A stretch of 33,553 bases of DNA from an uncultured Lachnospiraceae bacterium (GTDB lineage Bacteria; Bacillota; Clostridia; Lachnospirales; Lachnospiraceae). Under the pieces are notes generated by a model that saw only the letters and a list, made by a program, of their open reading frames with translations, made no database searches and had not been told where the DNA came from. The translations under genes and the position numbers were made by a program. The first letter of the stretch is position 1, and each line of letters opens with the position of its first letter. Shown piece after piece: positions 1 through 7,866 of the stretch. The stretch is from contig CABUAW010000026.1 in the NCBI GenBank assembly GCA_902489645.1, forward strand, positions 1 through 33,553, in the 5' to 3' direction.

Positions 1-235
1 CCCCCCCCCCCTTCCAATTATAATACACTGGCAAATTGAAGTTGATCTGTTTTACAATGCGTCCATCACACTGTCTTTCAGAGTATAATTCGATTTCATC
101 AATGGAACTCCTGAAGAATTCTTCCTTCTCCAAGTCCGTCATTTCAAAATATATTTTATCAAAACATATGAGAATTTGATAGACCTATTTTGAAGTAATC
201 TGGTTCTCATAGGCCATATTGATCTTCTCATCATA
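1..235 (-). pseudogene. Serine recombinase C-terminal remnant, partial, with in-frame amber stop
   Basis: Read on the minus strand, codons from about 235 down to the window edge encode a stretch typical of the extreme C-terminus of large serine recombinases. It has AYENQITSK, then a TAG stop at 185-187, then VYQILICFDKIYFEMTDLEK, a helical segment, and a beta ending of the form DGRIVKQINFNLPVYY. In this family the helix before the stop normally runs straight into VYxIL, so the TAG looks like a CAG-to-TAG nonsense change inside a decayed gene. Nothing recombinase-like is recognisable upstream of about 240, so the remnant lacks catalytic and DNA-binding domains. The last codons run into an 11-base G tract on this strand at the window edge. 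It is probably the scar of an integrated element. Family assignment rests on recalled sequence pattern. Confidence 0.55.
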
Positions 236-318
236 CACTCCGCAAACCGCTCCAAATTCTGCCTCATTATTCTGTCCATTTCTCTATCATATTTTTCTAT
301 AACTTCTTCCAGAACCAT
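139..318 (-). CDS. Small hypothetical protein, doubtful
   Basis: Unrecognised 59-residue frame. It has a good initiation site: GGAGG lies seven bases before the ATG at 316-318, while an upstream in-frame ATG at 322-324 is too close to the Shine-Dalgarno sequence. The first 35 residues are charged and helical (EEVIEKYDREMDRIMRQN), and the rest is basic. Its 3' half overlaps, in another frame, the better-supported recombinase remnant, so the C-terminus may be a chance read-through of decayed DNA. Either a real small gene of an old mobile element or a fusion of debris. Confidence 0.25.
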   Translation of the reverse strand: MVLEEVIEKYDREMDRIMRQNLERFAECMMRRSIWPMRTRLLQNRSIKFSYVLIKYILK

Positions 319-406
319 AACCATACCTCCAAAACATAGAAAGGACTCTTCCTCCTATGTCACAGGCAAAGTAAATGATCTGGATTTTAACCTCAAGGCA
401 AAAGAA

Positions 407-441
407 TACACCCAAGTAGTTTTTATTACTACCTGGGTGTA
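407..441 (-). terminator. Terminator after the toxin-antitoxin-like module
   Basis: Arms at 407-419 and 429-441 (tacacccaagtag / ctacctgggtgta) pair over 13 bases with one G-T position and a 9-base loop. On the minus strand the stem is followed by a modest T-rich run (TTCTTTT). It lies 13 bp beyond the stop of the PIN-domain gene, so it probably ends that operon. Confidence 0.6.
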
Positions 442-454
442 AATTAGTTCTGCA

Positions 455-979
455 TTAAATTTTTATTTTAAGTTGACGCATCATATGGAATAAAGTATGT
501 ACCTCAACATCAAAATATTTCGCAACATCTGGTATCTTTACACGACCGCTTTTATTTTTAACGTTTAATGAACCTGCAGATTGTTCAAATGTAATCAACT
601 TATAACCCTTAGCAGCCGCTGCTGCAATAAGCCATGGATCTGCGACTTCATTTTTAGCCCATTCATTTAATCCTTTTTCATTGTAAAAACCACATTCCTG
701 AATATACTGCATCACTTCCGCATATTTAGGAATTATTTCTGAATCAACGTGGTTACAGACTTCAAAATCATTTTCCCTTTCAGATACCCACTCTTTTAGC
801 TCATCTTGCCCCTTATAAATCTCAGATTTTACCATATCAAGCAAAACAATATTACCCGCTTTTATCTCATCTTCGAAAGTTTCCCAAAATGAAGGAATCA
901 AGTCATAAGCGTAATAGAACCTTGATGCTGTCATCAATGTATTCGCATCAATCAAAAATTTTTCTGATGAATTTACCAT
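455..979 (-). CDS. DUF4411 family PIN-domain protein, probable toxin
   Basis: A 174-residue protein with PIN-fold character. An N-terminal strand ends in the first acidic residue (LIDANTLM, Asp11). Glu53 follows in VKSEIYKG. Near the C-terminus is the pattern ADPWLIAAAAAKGYKLIT with Asp114, and Glu132 follows. Spaced acidic residues of this kind bind metal in PIN ribonucleases. The overall pattern is that of DUF4411, a family usually found beside an ImmA/IrrE-type protein. That partner is here: the upstream gene overlaps this start by 7 bp, so the two are translationally coupled. I infer a toxin-antitoxin role with this as the RNase toxin; the sequence does not show toxicity. Codon use is AT-rich relative to the housekeeping genes nearby. 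A terminator follows. Confidence 0.8.
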   Translation of the reverse strand: MVNSSEKFLIDANTLMTASRFYYAYDLIPSFWETFEDEIKAGNIVLLDMVKSEIYKGQDELKEWVSERENDFEVCNHVDSEIIPKYAEVMQYIQECGFYNEKGLNEWAKNEVADPWLIAAAAAKGYKLITFEQSAGSLNVKNKSGRVKIPDVAKYFDVEVHTLFHMMRQLKIKI

Positions 980-2136
980 AAAACACCTCCAAGTCCGCTT
1001 GCAACTTCAGAAAATGTTTTGCTGGTAGTATTCGTTAATCGGTAAGCTTCTGTAAAGGAAGTTCTACCACTATTTATACTTTCACATAACGCACGTACAA
1101 AAACGCCGTCTAATTTACTGCGAGCAACTCTATAATAATCTCCACCAGAACTTTTTTCCTGTTTAGCCTGAATGTATGCTTCAATGGCCTTTTCTATAAC
1201 CTGATTATATACATTCTTATCAATCTTCTTATTGTCTAGAGCTCTACGCGCAACGACACTACTACTACAACGGAACATTCTAGCAAGTTCTTTAATTTTT
1301 TCATGAACGCCATCATTTGTATGGTCATTCCATTTTTCAAGAAATATTACTTTCGGTACAATTAATTCTCCTGCGACTGCGTTGCAAACAACCTCAATTG
1401 GCTTCATTCCGCTTGCAGAATATCTCCGATCATTATATAAATCATTTTCTCCAATCCAAAGATGTACAATTTCATGGAACAAAGAAAATAGTCTTCCACC
1501 TGCTGAATCTGCTCCATTAATAAAAATTAACGGAGCCCGCTCATTCATCATTGCAAATGCCCTGAACTCATTTACATCTAATGCACGATGGGTATTTTTT
1601 CCAACAACACCATTCATCATCACAATAATTCCACATTCTTCCAAAAGACCTCTTACTTTATTGAATGCCTCAGAAATATTCGCACATTCCTTATACCAAT
1701 CAACAGTAAGCCCCAAATCATTACGAATTGTATCTGCGATTACGTTTATATTCGTAACACCTTTTAAACTTCCAACAACTCTAATGCTATCGTAATTCCA
1801 TTCTCTCCTATAATCAACCATCCATTCCTGAACCATTTCCATCTCATGAATGGTATCAATTAAATTTCGGCTCGGATTGGCTAATTCTACACTATCAAGC
1901 GTTCTATATTCCAACAAACTAATCTGTTCTACTGGTGGCGTCTGTAAGAAAAAATATCCTAATGGAATATGAGATTTCTTGCTGAAATCTTCAATCTGAT
2001 TAAAAGTTGGACTTTTAGTACCATCAATCCAATGCTTAATATTTTCTACAAGTTTTGTACCCAACTTTTCTTCACTAGTTTGGCTGAGTGCCCAACTGAT
2101 AATTGCTGGTTGTATATTCACATTTACTGTTGGCAT
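973..2136 (-). CDS. ImmA/IrrE family metallo-endopeptidase with N-terminal Xre-like region, probable antitoxin
   Basis: A 387-residue protein. Residues about 1-75 resemble the Xre-like N-terminus seen in COG2856 proteins (a segment on helix packing, then PLGYFFLQTPP). The middle holds the zinc protease signature HEIVH at 221-225, preceded by PLIFINGADSAGGRLFSLF, the usual ImmA context. The C-terminus is helical (VVARRALDNKKID). ImmA of ICEBs1 cleaves a phage-type repressor. In COG2856-PIN pairs the protein is thought to act as antitoxin and autoregulator. Here it is the first gene, with a strong AAAGGAGG site before its ATG, and overlaps the DUF4411 gene by 7 bp. A TATAAT box sits about 28 bp upstream. 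Function as antitoxin is inferred from pairing. Confidence 0.82.
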   Translation of the reverse strand: MPTVNVNIQPAIISWALSQTSEEKLGTKLVENIKHWIDGTKSPTFNQIEDFSKKSHIPLGYFFLQTPPVEQISLLEYRTLDSVELANPSRNLIDTIHEMEMVQEWMVDYRREWNYDSIRVVGSLKGVTNINVIADTIRNDLGLTVDWYKECANISEAFNKVRGLLEECGIIVMMNGVVGKNTHRALDVNEFRAFAMMNERAPLIFINGADSAGGRLFSLFHEIVHLWIGENDLYNDRRYSASGMKPIEVVCNAVAGELIVPKVIFLEKWNDHTNDGVHEKIKELARMFRCSSSVVARRALDNKKIDKNVYNQVIEKAIEAYIQAKQEKSSGGDYYRVARSKLDGVFVRALCESINSGRTSFTEAYRLTNTTSKTFSEVASGLGGVLW

Positions 2137-2163
2137 AGTACGTCCTCCTTTCGCCCATAGTTA

Positions 2164-2191
2164 ATTATAGTATATCAAAAAACATCCAAAA
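2164..2191 (-). promoter_or_regulatory. Promoter of the ImmA/DUF4411 pair
   Basis: On the minus strand a perfect TATAAT (2164-2169) is preceded by TTTTGG (2186-2191) with a 16-bp spacer. The predicted start leaves a leader of only about 20 bases before the Shine-Dalgarno sequence and ATG. Confidence 0.5.
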
Positions 2192-2251
2192 ATCACTACT
2201 CTTTTATGGATTTTAAAAATTTTTTATAGAAAATCAAAATTATCATGGCAG

Positions 2252-2320
2252 TCAGCATATACTGCTAACTGCTGTTCCATATCGGTTATCCACATACAAA
2301 TGTTTTTTCTTTTCTCTCAT
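2252..2320 (-). CDS. Possible 22-residue peptide
   Basis: A 22-codon frame (starts MREKKKHLYV, ends SSIC) lies in the 259-bp gap between rlmD and the ImmA gene. GGTGG stands five bases before the ATG, and a promoter-like TTGAGC-17-TATAAT lies just upstream. It matches nothing I can name. It may be a leader peptide of the toxin-antitoxin transcript, a remnant of a mobile element, or chance. Nothing else coding is visible in this gap; 2195-2240 is very AT-rich. Confidence 0.22.
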   Translation of the reverse strand: MREKKKHLYVDNRYGTAVSSIC

Positions 2321-2344
2321 AATCGCCACCATCCTTTTTCTTTC

Positions 2345-2373
2345 ATTATATAAGGAATTGGCGGACGGCTCAA
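2345..2373 (-). promoter_or_regulatory. Candidate promoter between rlmD and the toxin-antitoxin-like module
   Basis: Minus-strand TTGAGC (2368-2373), a 17-bp spacer and TATAAT (2345-2350) immediately follow the rlmD stop codon. It would transcribe the 22-codon frame and possibly the downstream pair, giving that pair a second promoter. Confidence 0.45.
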
Positions 2374-2395
2374 ATATACAAAATTAAAGAGAGTT

Positions 2396-4060
2396 TCAAA
2401 TCATCTGAAAATGCTCCAATGCCTCCTTTATAGCCTCCTCTTTCTCTGGCGGGCATTTCGGCTGTCTGGAGTTTTCCGATTTCGGCAGATTATAGTTTTC
2501 CCTTTCCTTAATCCCGTATTTTTCCTTTACCTGTGCGATATACAAACTACTAACTTTCAATCCTGTATGCTCCAATACATAATCCTTAATTTCCTCATAA
2601 GTGGCTTTGCTCTCCGCAGCTGTTAAATCCATCTCACTCATTGTGAGTTCCACTTCTATATTCTGTTTTGTATGAAGTTTTGAAAGCAACACGATACTTT
2701 CCACATGCACGCTATGTGCGAACATATCAACACACCGGACTTTCTCGACCTTATATCCATTTTTTTCAAGGAAATACAAATCCCTGGCCAACGTGGCCGG
2801 GTCGCAGCTCACATATACAACGCGTTCCGGCGCCATCCGCACGATGCACTGAAGAAGCCGTTCATCACAGCCCTTTCTTGGCGGGTCAACGACGATGACG
2901 TCTGCATGGTTCCATGTCCCCGGATGCTCTTCGGCATATCGGGCATAATATTCCGGCAGTACCTCTTCGGCCTTTCCTACAAAGAACTCAGTATTTTCAA
3001 TTCCATTCAACCGTGCATTTTCTCTGGCATCGTCAATCGCCTGAGGTATAATTTCCACGCCGCAGACTTTCTTTGCATGTTGGGCTAAAAATAACGATAT
3101 TGTTCCAATACCGCAATATAAATCCCAGACAGTTTCTTCCCCCGTCAAACCGGCATACTCCAATGCGGTCCCGTACAATTTCCGGGTCTGCACCGGATTT
3201 ACCTGAAAGAACGACAAAGGGGAAATCCGGTAGGTCACATCCCCAATTTTATCCGTTATGTATGGTCGGCCCCACAAACATTTTACGGTATCTCCCAGAA
3301 TAACATTGGTTTTCTCCTGATTGATATTCAGACAAATGCTGGTCATTCCCCGTACATTTTTTAACACGTCAATAAGCCTGTCCGCCGCCGGAATTCGTTT
3401 TCCATTGACAACCAGGCAGACCATAATCTCCCCAGTATATTTGCCAATCCGGGTAAATATATGGCGCACCAGGCCCGTATGTTTCGTTTCATTATATGCA
3501 GAAATGTTATATTCCCTCATCCACCGACGCACAAGAGCCATCAATTGTTCGTTCATCGGATGCTGAATAAAACACTCTTCCACGGGAACAATCGAATGGG
3601 TTCTTCCGGCATAAAATCCGGTCACTATATTTCCTTCTTTATTCTGGCCAACCGGAAACTGGGCCTTATTCCGATAATACCAGGGTTCTTCCATACCGAT
3701 AATCGGCTCCATGACATAATCCTTGACATGACCAACCCGCTCTAAAAGCTCCCGAACTTTATTTTCTTTATATGCAAGCTGTTTTTCATAAGCCAACGGC
3801 TGAATCTGGCAGCCTCCGCAGGCTCTGGCCTGAGGACACCTTGCTTCCACCCGGTAAGGGGATGGCTCCAGTATCTCCATGAGCCGCCCATAGCCGTAGG
3901 ATTTTTTCATTTTTATAATTTTAGCCTGAATTGTATCACCGATAAGCGCATCCTTGACAAACAATGTAAAGCCGTCAACCTTTCCTATGCCTTCGCCATT
4001 ACTGCCCAAATCGGTAATTGAAAGTGTTACAAGCGTATTTTTCTTCAAACTTTCCGTCAT
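2396..4060 (-). CDS. rlmD: 23S rRNA (uracil-C5)-methyltransferase, RlmD/RlmCD type
   Basis: SAM-dependent methylase that makes 5-methyluridine in 23S rRNA. Residues 1-62 form a TRAM domain. Cys75, Cys81, Cys84 and Cys163 are the four iron-sulfur cluster ligands. The Rossmann SAM motif is DLYCGIGT (313-320), followed by DPPRKG (392-397) and the catalytic SCDP with Cys419. The core family ends near residue 460. This protein continues about 90 residues further with a separate charged helical module (from EEIKDYVLEHTGLKVSSLYI to the end). It follows yhaM by 32 bp with its own GGCGG site, so the two are cotranscribed. Firmicute enzymes of this group may modify one or two uridines; which applies here cannot be read from sequence. 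Confidence 0.93.
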   Translation of the reverse strand: MTESLKKNTLVTLSITDLGSNGEGIGKVDGFTLFVKDALIGDTIQAKIIKMKKSYGYGRLMEILEPSPYRVEARCPQARACGGCQIQPLAYEKQLAYKENKVRELLERVGHVKDYVMEPIIGMEEPWYYRNKAQFPVGQNKEGNIVTGFYAGRTHSIVPVEECFIQHPMNEQLMALVRRWMREYNISAYNETKHTGLVRHIFTRIGKYTGEIMVCLVVNGKRIPAADRLIDVLKNVRGMTSICLNINQEKTNVILGDTVKCLWGRPYITDKIGDVTYRISPLSFFQVNPVQTRKLYGTALEYAGLTGEETVWDLYCGIGTISLFLAQHAKKVCGVEIIPQAIDDARENARLNGIENTEFFVGKAEEVLPEYYARYAEEHPGTWNHADVIVVDPPRKGCDERLLQCIVRMAPERVVYVSCDPATLARDLYFLEKNGYKVEKVRCVDMFAHSVHVESIVLLSKLHTKQNIEVELTMSEMDLTAAESKATYEEIKDYVLEHTGLKVSSLYIAQVKEKYGIKERENYNLPKSENSRQPKCPPEKEEAIKEALEHFQMI

Positions 4061-4092
4061 CTTAATAAAACCGCCTTTATGTTAAATCCCTT

Positions 4093-5034
4093 TTATTTTG
4101 AGGTTTTCCGCAAATTCGACTCAAAAAGCCGATTATATCCCATCCACTCCGTGTTATCGGCAGCCGCAGAAAATATTTCCGTCATTGTTTCCATTTTTGC
4201 GTCCGTGTTATCCGCCAGATTTAATGCCAACGCTTCAACCAATGCCGGCTTTTTCGGAGAACCATATTCCAACTCGCCATGATGAGCCAAAATACAGTGT
4301 TTTAATTCATTGGCAAGTGTTTTCGGAAAATTCGGAATATCCCGAATCCGGTCATGAATCATTTCTGTTCCCACCACGATATGTCCAAGGAGCTGGCCTT
4401 CATCTGTATAATCATTGGCCGGGAAAAGGGAAAGCTCTGTTGTCTTTCCAATATCATGGCACATTGCCGCCGTAAGCAGCAAATCTCTATTTAAAATCGG
4501 ATATCGTTTACAGTAAAAATCGCACAGCTTTGTCACGCTCAATGTATGCTCCAGCAGGCCGCCGACAAAACCATGATGTACGCTTTTCGCCGCCGAATGT
4601 TCTTTGAAGCTCTTGATAAAGGCGGCATCCTTCACAAAAAGACTTTCCAAAAGAGTTTTCAGATAAGGATTTTGTATAGTTATAATATATCCCGTCAATT
4701 CCTTCATCATATCGTCAATCACAAATCGACTTGTCGGCAAATAGTCCCGGATATCATATTCCTGTTCCTGCGTCCGGCGAACCCGACGGACATTCACCTG
4801 CAAAGCCCCCTGGAAGCTGGTTACCATACCATCCACTTTAATAAAATCCAGAGATTCAAAGTGTTCAATTCCATTATTCAAATCCCATACCTTGGCGTCT
4901 ACCGTCCCGGTTTTATCCTGAAGGAGCAATGAATAGTAGCTCTTTCCCGCCTTTGTCTTTAAATTCTGTTTGTTTTTACATAAATAAATGCCGGAGATAT
5001 TGTCTCCCTCCCGCAGTTCACAAATAAATCTCAT
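4093..5034 (-). CDS. yhaM: 3'-5' exoribonuclease YhaM family (OB-fold plus HD domain)
   Basis: A 313-residue protein of normal family length. Residues about 8-88 form an OB-fold nucleic-acid-binding domain (YYSLLLQDKTGTVDAKVWD). An HD phosphohydrolase domain follows. It starts with HHGFVGGLLEHT (153-164) and carries the HD pair His193-Asp194 in AAMCHDIGKTTEL, with a later His in ILAHHGELEYGSP. YhaM enzymes degrade RNA or single-stranded DNA 3' to 5' with Mn2+ and take part in mRNA turnover and DNA replication. It is first in a two-gene unit with rlmD and has a GAGGA ribosome site before the ATG. The join to an rRNA methylase fits a general RNA-metabolism operon. Confidence 0.9.
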   Translation of the reverse strand: MRFICELREGDNISGIYLCKNKQNLKTKAGKSYYSLLLQDKTGTVDAKVWDLNNGIEHFESLDFIKVDGMVTSFQGALQVNVRRVRRTQEQEYDIRDYLPTSRFVIDDMMKELTGYIITIQNPYLKTLLESLFVKDAAFIKSFKEHSAAKSVHHGFVGGLLEHTLSVTKLCDFYCKRYPILNRDLLLTAAMCHDIGKTTELSLFPANDYTDEGQLLGHIVVGTEMIHDRIRDIPNFPKTLANELKHCILAHHGELEYGSPKKPALVEALALNLADNTDAKMETMTEIFSAAADNTEWMGYNRLFESNLRKTSK

Positions 5035-5069
5035 AATCTATCCTCGTTTCTAATCCTGATTGTGTAAAT

Positions 5070-5078
5070 AGTATAGCA
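5070..5078 (-). promoter_or_regulatory. Extended -10 promoter of yhaM-rlmD
   Basis: The minus strand carries TGCTATACT, an extended -10 element, about 36 bp before the yhaM start. The -35 region is poor, which is usual when the TGn extension is present. Confidence 0.4.
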
Positions 5079-5113
5079 CATCTCAATGTTTCAGGGTACA
5101 TTAAATCTCGTAA

Positions 5114-5142
5114 TAAAAAAGGAATACCCCGAAAGGTATTCC
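5114..5142 (-). terminator. Terminator of the 45-residue protein gene
   Basis: A perfect 8-bp stem (ggaatacc at 5121-5128 and ggtattcc at 5135-5142) with a 6-base loop. On the minus strand it is followed at once by six T. It stands 33 bp after the stop of the small gene, so that gene is a complete single-gene transcription unit. Confidence 0.85.
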
Positions 5143-5175
5143 CTAAACAATATATCGTCCGAACCATCAAAGCTG

Positions 5176-5313
5176 CTACATTTTATCTTTCACTTTTTCA
5201 ACAACTTCCTCCGCAGCCTCTTTCATGTCCGAGACAACTTCCTTTGTTTTGCCAAGGGCCTGATGGATAACCTTATCCATCTTTACTTTGTCTGAAAATC
5301 CTTTGTTTGCCAT
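5176..5313 (-). CDS. 45-residue charged amphipathic protein, hypothetical
   Basis: A complete small gene: AAAGGAGG sits seven bases before the ATG, there are 45 codons and a TAG stop, and a strong terminator lies just downstream. The product starts MANKGFSDKVKMDKVIHQAL and is almost entirely Lys, Glu, Asp, Val and Ala. The second half (KEVVSDMKEAAEEVVEKVKD) would form an amphipathic helix or coiled coil. There is no cysteine, membrane segment or enzyme motif. It is reminiscent of CsbD- or YtxH-like small stress proteins but matches neither closely, so I leave the function open. It lies alone between divergent mutS2 and the yhaM operon. Confidence 0.75.
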   Translation of the reverse strand: MANKGFSDKVKMDKVIHQALGKTKEVVSDMKEAAEEVVEKVKDKM

Positions 5314-5364
5314 AATAACACCTCCTTTGCCATTAATATAACCAATATAAAAATAAAAAATCCA

Positions 5365-5393
5365 TTTTCATTTTTCCTGTTATAGGTTACAAT
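5365..5393 (+). promoter_or_regulatory. Promoter of mutS2
   Basis: TTTTCA (5365-5370), a 17-bp spacer, then TACAAT (5388-5393), about 30 bp before the mutS2 ATG. A weaker minus-strand TATATT (5335-5340) may serve the small divergent gene. Confidence 0.5.
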
Positions 5394-5422
5394 GATAAAT
5401 ACAATACTATGAGGTGTTATTT

Positions 5423-7798
5423 ATGAATGAAAAAGCATTAAGAATCTTAGAATACAATAAAATCATAGAAAAACTGACGGATTGCGCCACCTCTCCAATG
5501 GGTAAGGACCTGTGTAAAAAACTACTCCCATCAACCGATTTGGGTGAAATATGCCAGGGACAGATGGAAACCAGCGACGCACTCTCACGAATTTACGCCA
5601 AAGGAAGCCTTTCCTTTTCCGGTCTTCGGGATATACGAGACTCTTTGCTTCGCTTAAAAGTCGGCTCCAGTCTGTCTATAACAGAACTGATGCATATGGC
5701 TTCTCTGCTTGAAACGGCCCTGCGTGCCAAATCATACGGCCGCCGTGAAACAGACGATATGTCCACCGATTCATTGGACAGCTTATTTAACGCCATTGAA
5801 CCATTATCCCAGATATGCCGGGAAATACGGCGCTGTATCCTTTCGGAAGAAGAAATTGCCGACGATGCCAGCCCGGGCTTAAAGCATGTGCGCCGTTCTA
5901 TTAAACTGACCAATGAACGGATTCACAGCCAGCTAAATACAATGGTGAATTCCTCTTCGGTCAGCTCTATGCTCCAGGATAACCTGATTACTATGCGCGG
6001 CGGCAGATATTGCCTTCCTGTAAAAGCCGAATATCGAAGCCAGGTTCCGGGTATGATTCACGACCAGTCCTCTTCCGGCTCCACTTTATTTATTGAACCG
6101 ATGGCTGTTGTTAAATTAAATAACGATTTGCGGGAATTGGCCGCCAAAGAAAAAGAGGAAATTGAAAAAATCCTTGCCGAACTGAGCAATCAGTGCGCCG
6201 AATATCAGGAAGAATTATCAACTGACATTACCGTCATGGCCCACCTGGATTTTGTATTTGCCAAAGCAAATCTTTCCAGAAATTACAGCGGCACAGAACC
6301 TTTATTTAATGAAAATGGTTATATTAATATTAAAAAGGGCCGACATCCCCTTCTGGATAAAAAGAAAGTCGTTCCCATTGATATTTCTATTGGAAAAGAC
6401 TATCGGCTTCTTATTGTCACCGGACCGAATACCGGCGGTAAAACCGTATCTTTAAAAACCGTTGGCCTGCTGACCCTAATGGGCCAGGCCGGACTCCATA
6501 TTCCGGCATTTGACCATTCGGAACTGGCCGTCTACGAGGAAGTGTTTGCAGATATCGGTGATGAGCAAAGTATTGAACAAAGCCTCAGTACCTTTTCATC
6601 CCATATGACAAATATTGTCTCCATTATTGAAAAATCCAACTATCATTCTCTCGTCCTTTTGGATGAGCTTTGTGCCGGAACAGACCCGACCGAAGGCGCC
6701 GCCCTGGCCATGGCCATTTTGAAAAATTTTCTGCGCCGGGACGTGACCACTATGGCGACAACCCATTACAGCGAATTGAAAGTTTTTGCCCTTTCCACAG
6801 AAGGCGCCTGCAATGCAAGCTGTGAATTTAATGTGGAAACCTTAAGCCCTACTTACCGGCTTCTCATTGGCATCCCCGGTAAGAGCAACGCCTTTGCCAT
6901 TTCCAGCAAACTCGGTCTGCCGGATTACATGATTACCGAAGCGAAAAAATTCATCGATGCCAACGACCAGAGCTTTGAGGACTTAATCGCCGACCTGGAA
7001 ACAAGCCGTTCAACCATAGAAAAAGAGCGGATGGAAATTGAACAATATAAAACAGAAGTCGCCCAATTGAAGCAAAAACTGGAAACGAAGCAGGATAACC
7101 TCTCCAGGCAAAGAGAGCGTATTCTCCGCGATGCCAACGAACAGGCTCGAAAGATTCTCCAGGATGCAAAGGATTATGCCGACCAGACCATTCGTGATAT
7201 GAATAAACTGGCTGCCGGGAAAACCGGAAATATGAAGGAGCTTGAAAAGAAGCGTTCTGCTGTCCGGGATAAACTTTCTAAAACCGATGAACGGTTGGCT
7301 TTGAAAAAAGACCAGGCAAAGAAAAACCGGCCGGAAGATTTTCATCCCGGCGACAGTGTCCGTGTACTTAGCATGAACCTGAAAGGAACCATTACCGGGA
7401 AACCGGACAGCCAGGGAAAAGTCGCCGTACAAATGGGTATTTTGAAATCCATGGTCCGTCTGACTGACCTGGAATTATTGGATGAAGAAGTCATTAAAGC
7501 CCCGACCTTAAAGAAAACAGGCGCAGGCAAAATTAAAATGTCCAAATCGGCTTCTATCAGCACCAGCCTGAACATAATCGGTAAAACCGTAGATGAAGCC
7601 ATGCCGGAACTGGACAAATACCTCGATGACGCCTACCTGGCCCATTTAAACCAGGTAACCATTATCCATGGCCGCGGTACAGGCAAGCTTCGCACAGCCG
7701 TCCATAATAAACTTAAAAAATGCCGTTATGTCAAATCCTATCGTCTCGGCACCTTTGGCGAGGGCGAAACCGGAGTTACAATTGTCGATTTCAAATAA
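5423..7798 (+). CDS. mutS2: Endonuclease MutS2
   Basis: A 791-residue MutS paralogue of normal length. It lacks the mismatch-binding N-terminus and has the core and clamp helices, then an ATPase. The Walker A motif GPNTGGKT is at 334-341, and the Walker B and signature segment LDELCAGTDPTEGAALA is near 413. A long charged coiled coil follows (about 510-620), and then a C-terminal Smr nuclease domain with IHGRGTGKLR near 746-755. MutS2 is linked to suppression of recombination and to rescue of collided ribosomes. The ATG at 5423 is chosen because GAGGTG (5411-5416) lies six bases before it. An in-frame GTG at 5414 falls inside that ribosome site. Monocistronic, with a strong terminator right after the stop. 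Confidence 0.95.
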   Translation: MNEKALRILEYNKIIEKLTDCATSPMGKDLCKKLLPSTDLGEICQGQMETSDALSRIYAKGSLSFSGLRDIRDSLLRLKVGSSLSITELMHMASLLETALRAKSYGRRETDDMSTDSLDSLFNAIEPLSQICREIRRCILSEEEIADDASPGLKHVRRSIKLTNERIHSQLNTMVNSSSVSSMLQDNLITMRGGRYCLPVKAEYRSQVPGMIHDQSSSGSTLFIEPMAVVKLNNDLRELAAKEKEEIEKILAELSNQCAEYQEELSTDITVMAHLDFVFAKANLSRNYSGTEPLFNENGYINIKKGRHPLLDKKKVVPIDISIGKDYRLLIVTGPNTGGKTVSLKTVGLLTLMGQAGLHIPAFDHSELAVYEEVFADIGDEQSIEQSLSTFSSHMTNIVSIIEKSNYHSLVLLDELCAGTDPTEGAALAMAILKNFLRRDVTTMATTHYSELKVFALSTEGACNASCEFNVETLSPTYRLLIGIPGKSNAFAISSKLGLPDYMITEAKKFIDANDQSFEDLIADLETSRSTIEKERMEIEQYKTEVAQLKQKLETKQDNLSRQRERILRDANEQARKILQDAKDYADQTIRDMNKLAAGKTGNMKELEKKRSAVRDKLSKTDERLALKKDQAKKNRPEDFHPGDSVRVLSMNLKGTITGKPDSQGKVAVQMGILKSMVRLTDLELLDEEVIKAPTLKKTGAGKIKMSKSASISTSLNIIGKTVDEAMPELDKYLDDAYLAHLNQVTIIHGRGTGKLRTAVHNKLKKCRYVKSYRLGTFGEGETGVTIVDFK

Positions 7799-7814
7799 AA
7801 TAAAAAGGCATAAT

Positions 7815-7863
7815 AAAAAGAGGCTCTTCCTGAAACAGATGTGTTTCGGAAAACCTCTTTTTT
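7815..7863. terminator. Bidirectional terminator between mutS2 and the lanthipeptide island
   Basis: The outer arms aaaaagagg (7815-7823) and cctcttttt (7854-7862) pair perfectly. An inner helix (TTCC-TGAAAC against GTTTC-GGAA) extends the stem. A-rich and T-rich flanks give a U-tract in both directions, so it serves mutS2 and the convergent operon ending at 7867. Confidence 0.85.
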
Positions 7864-7866
7864 CTT

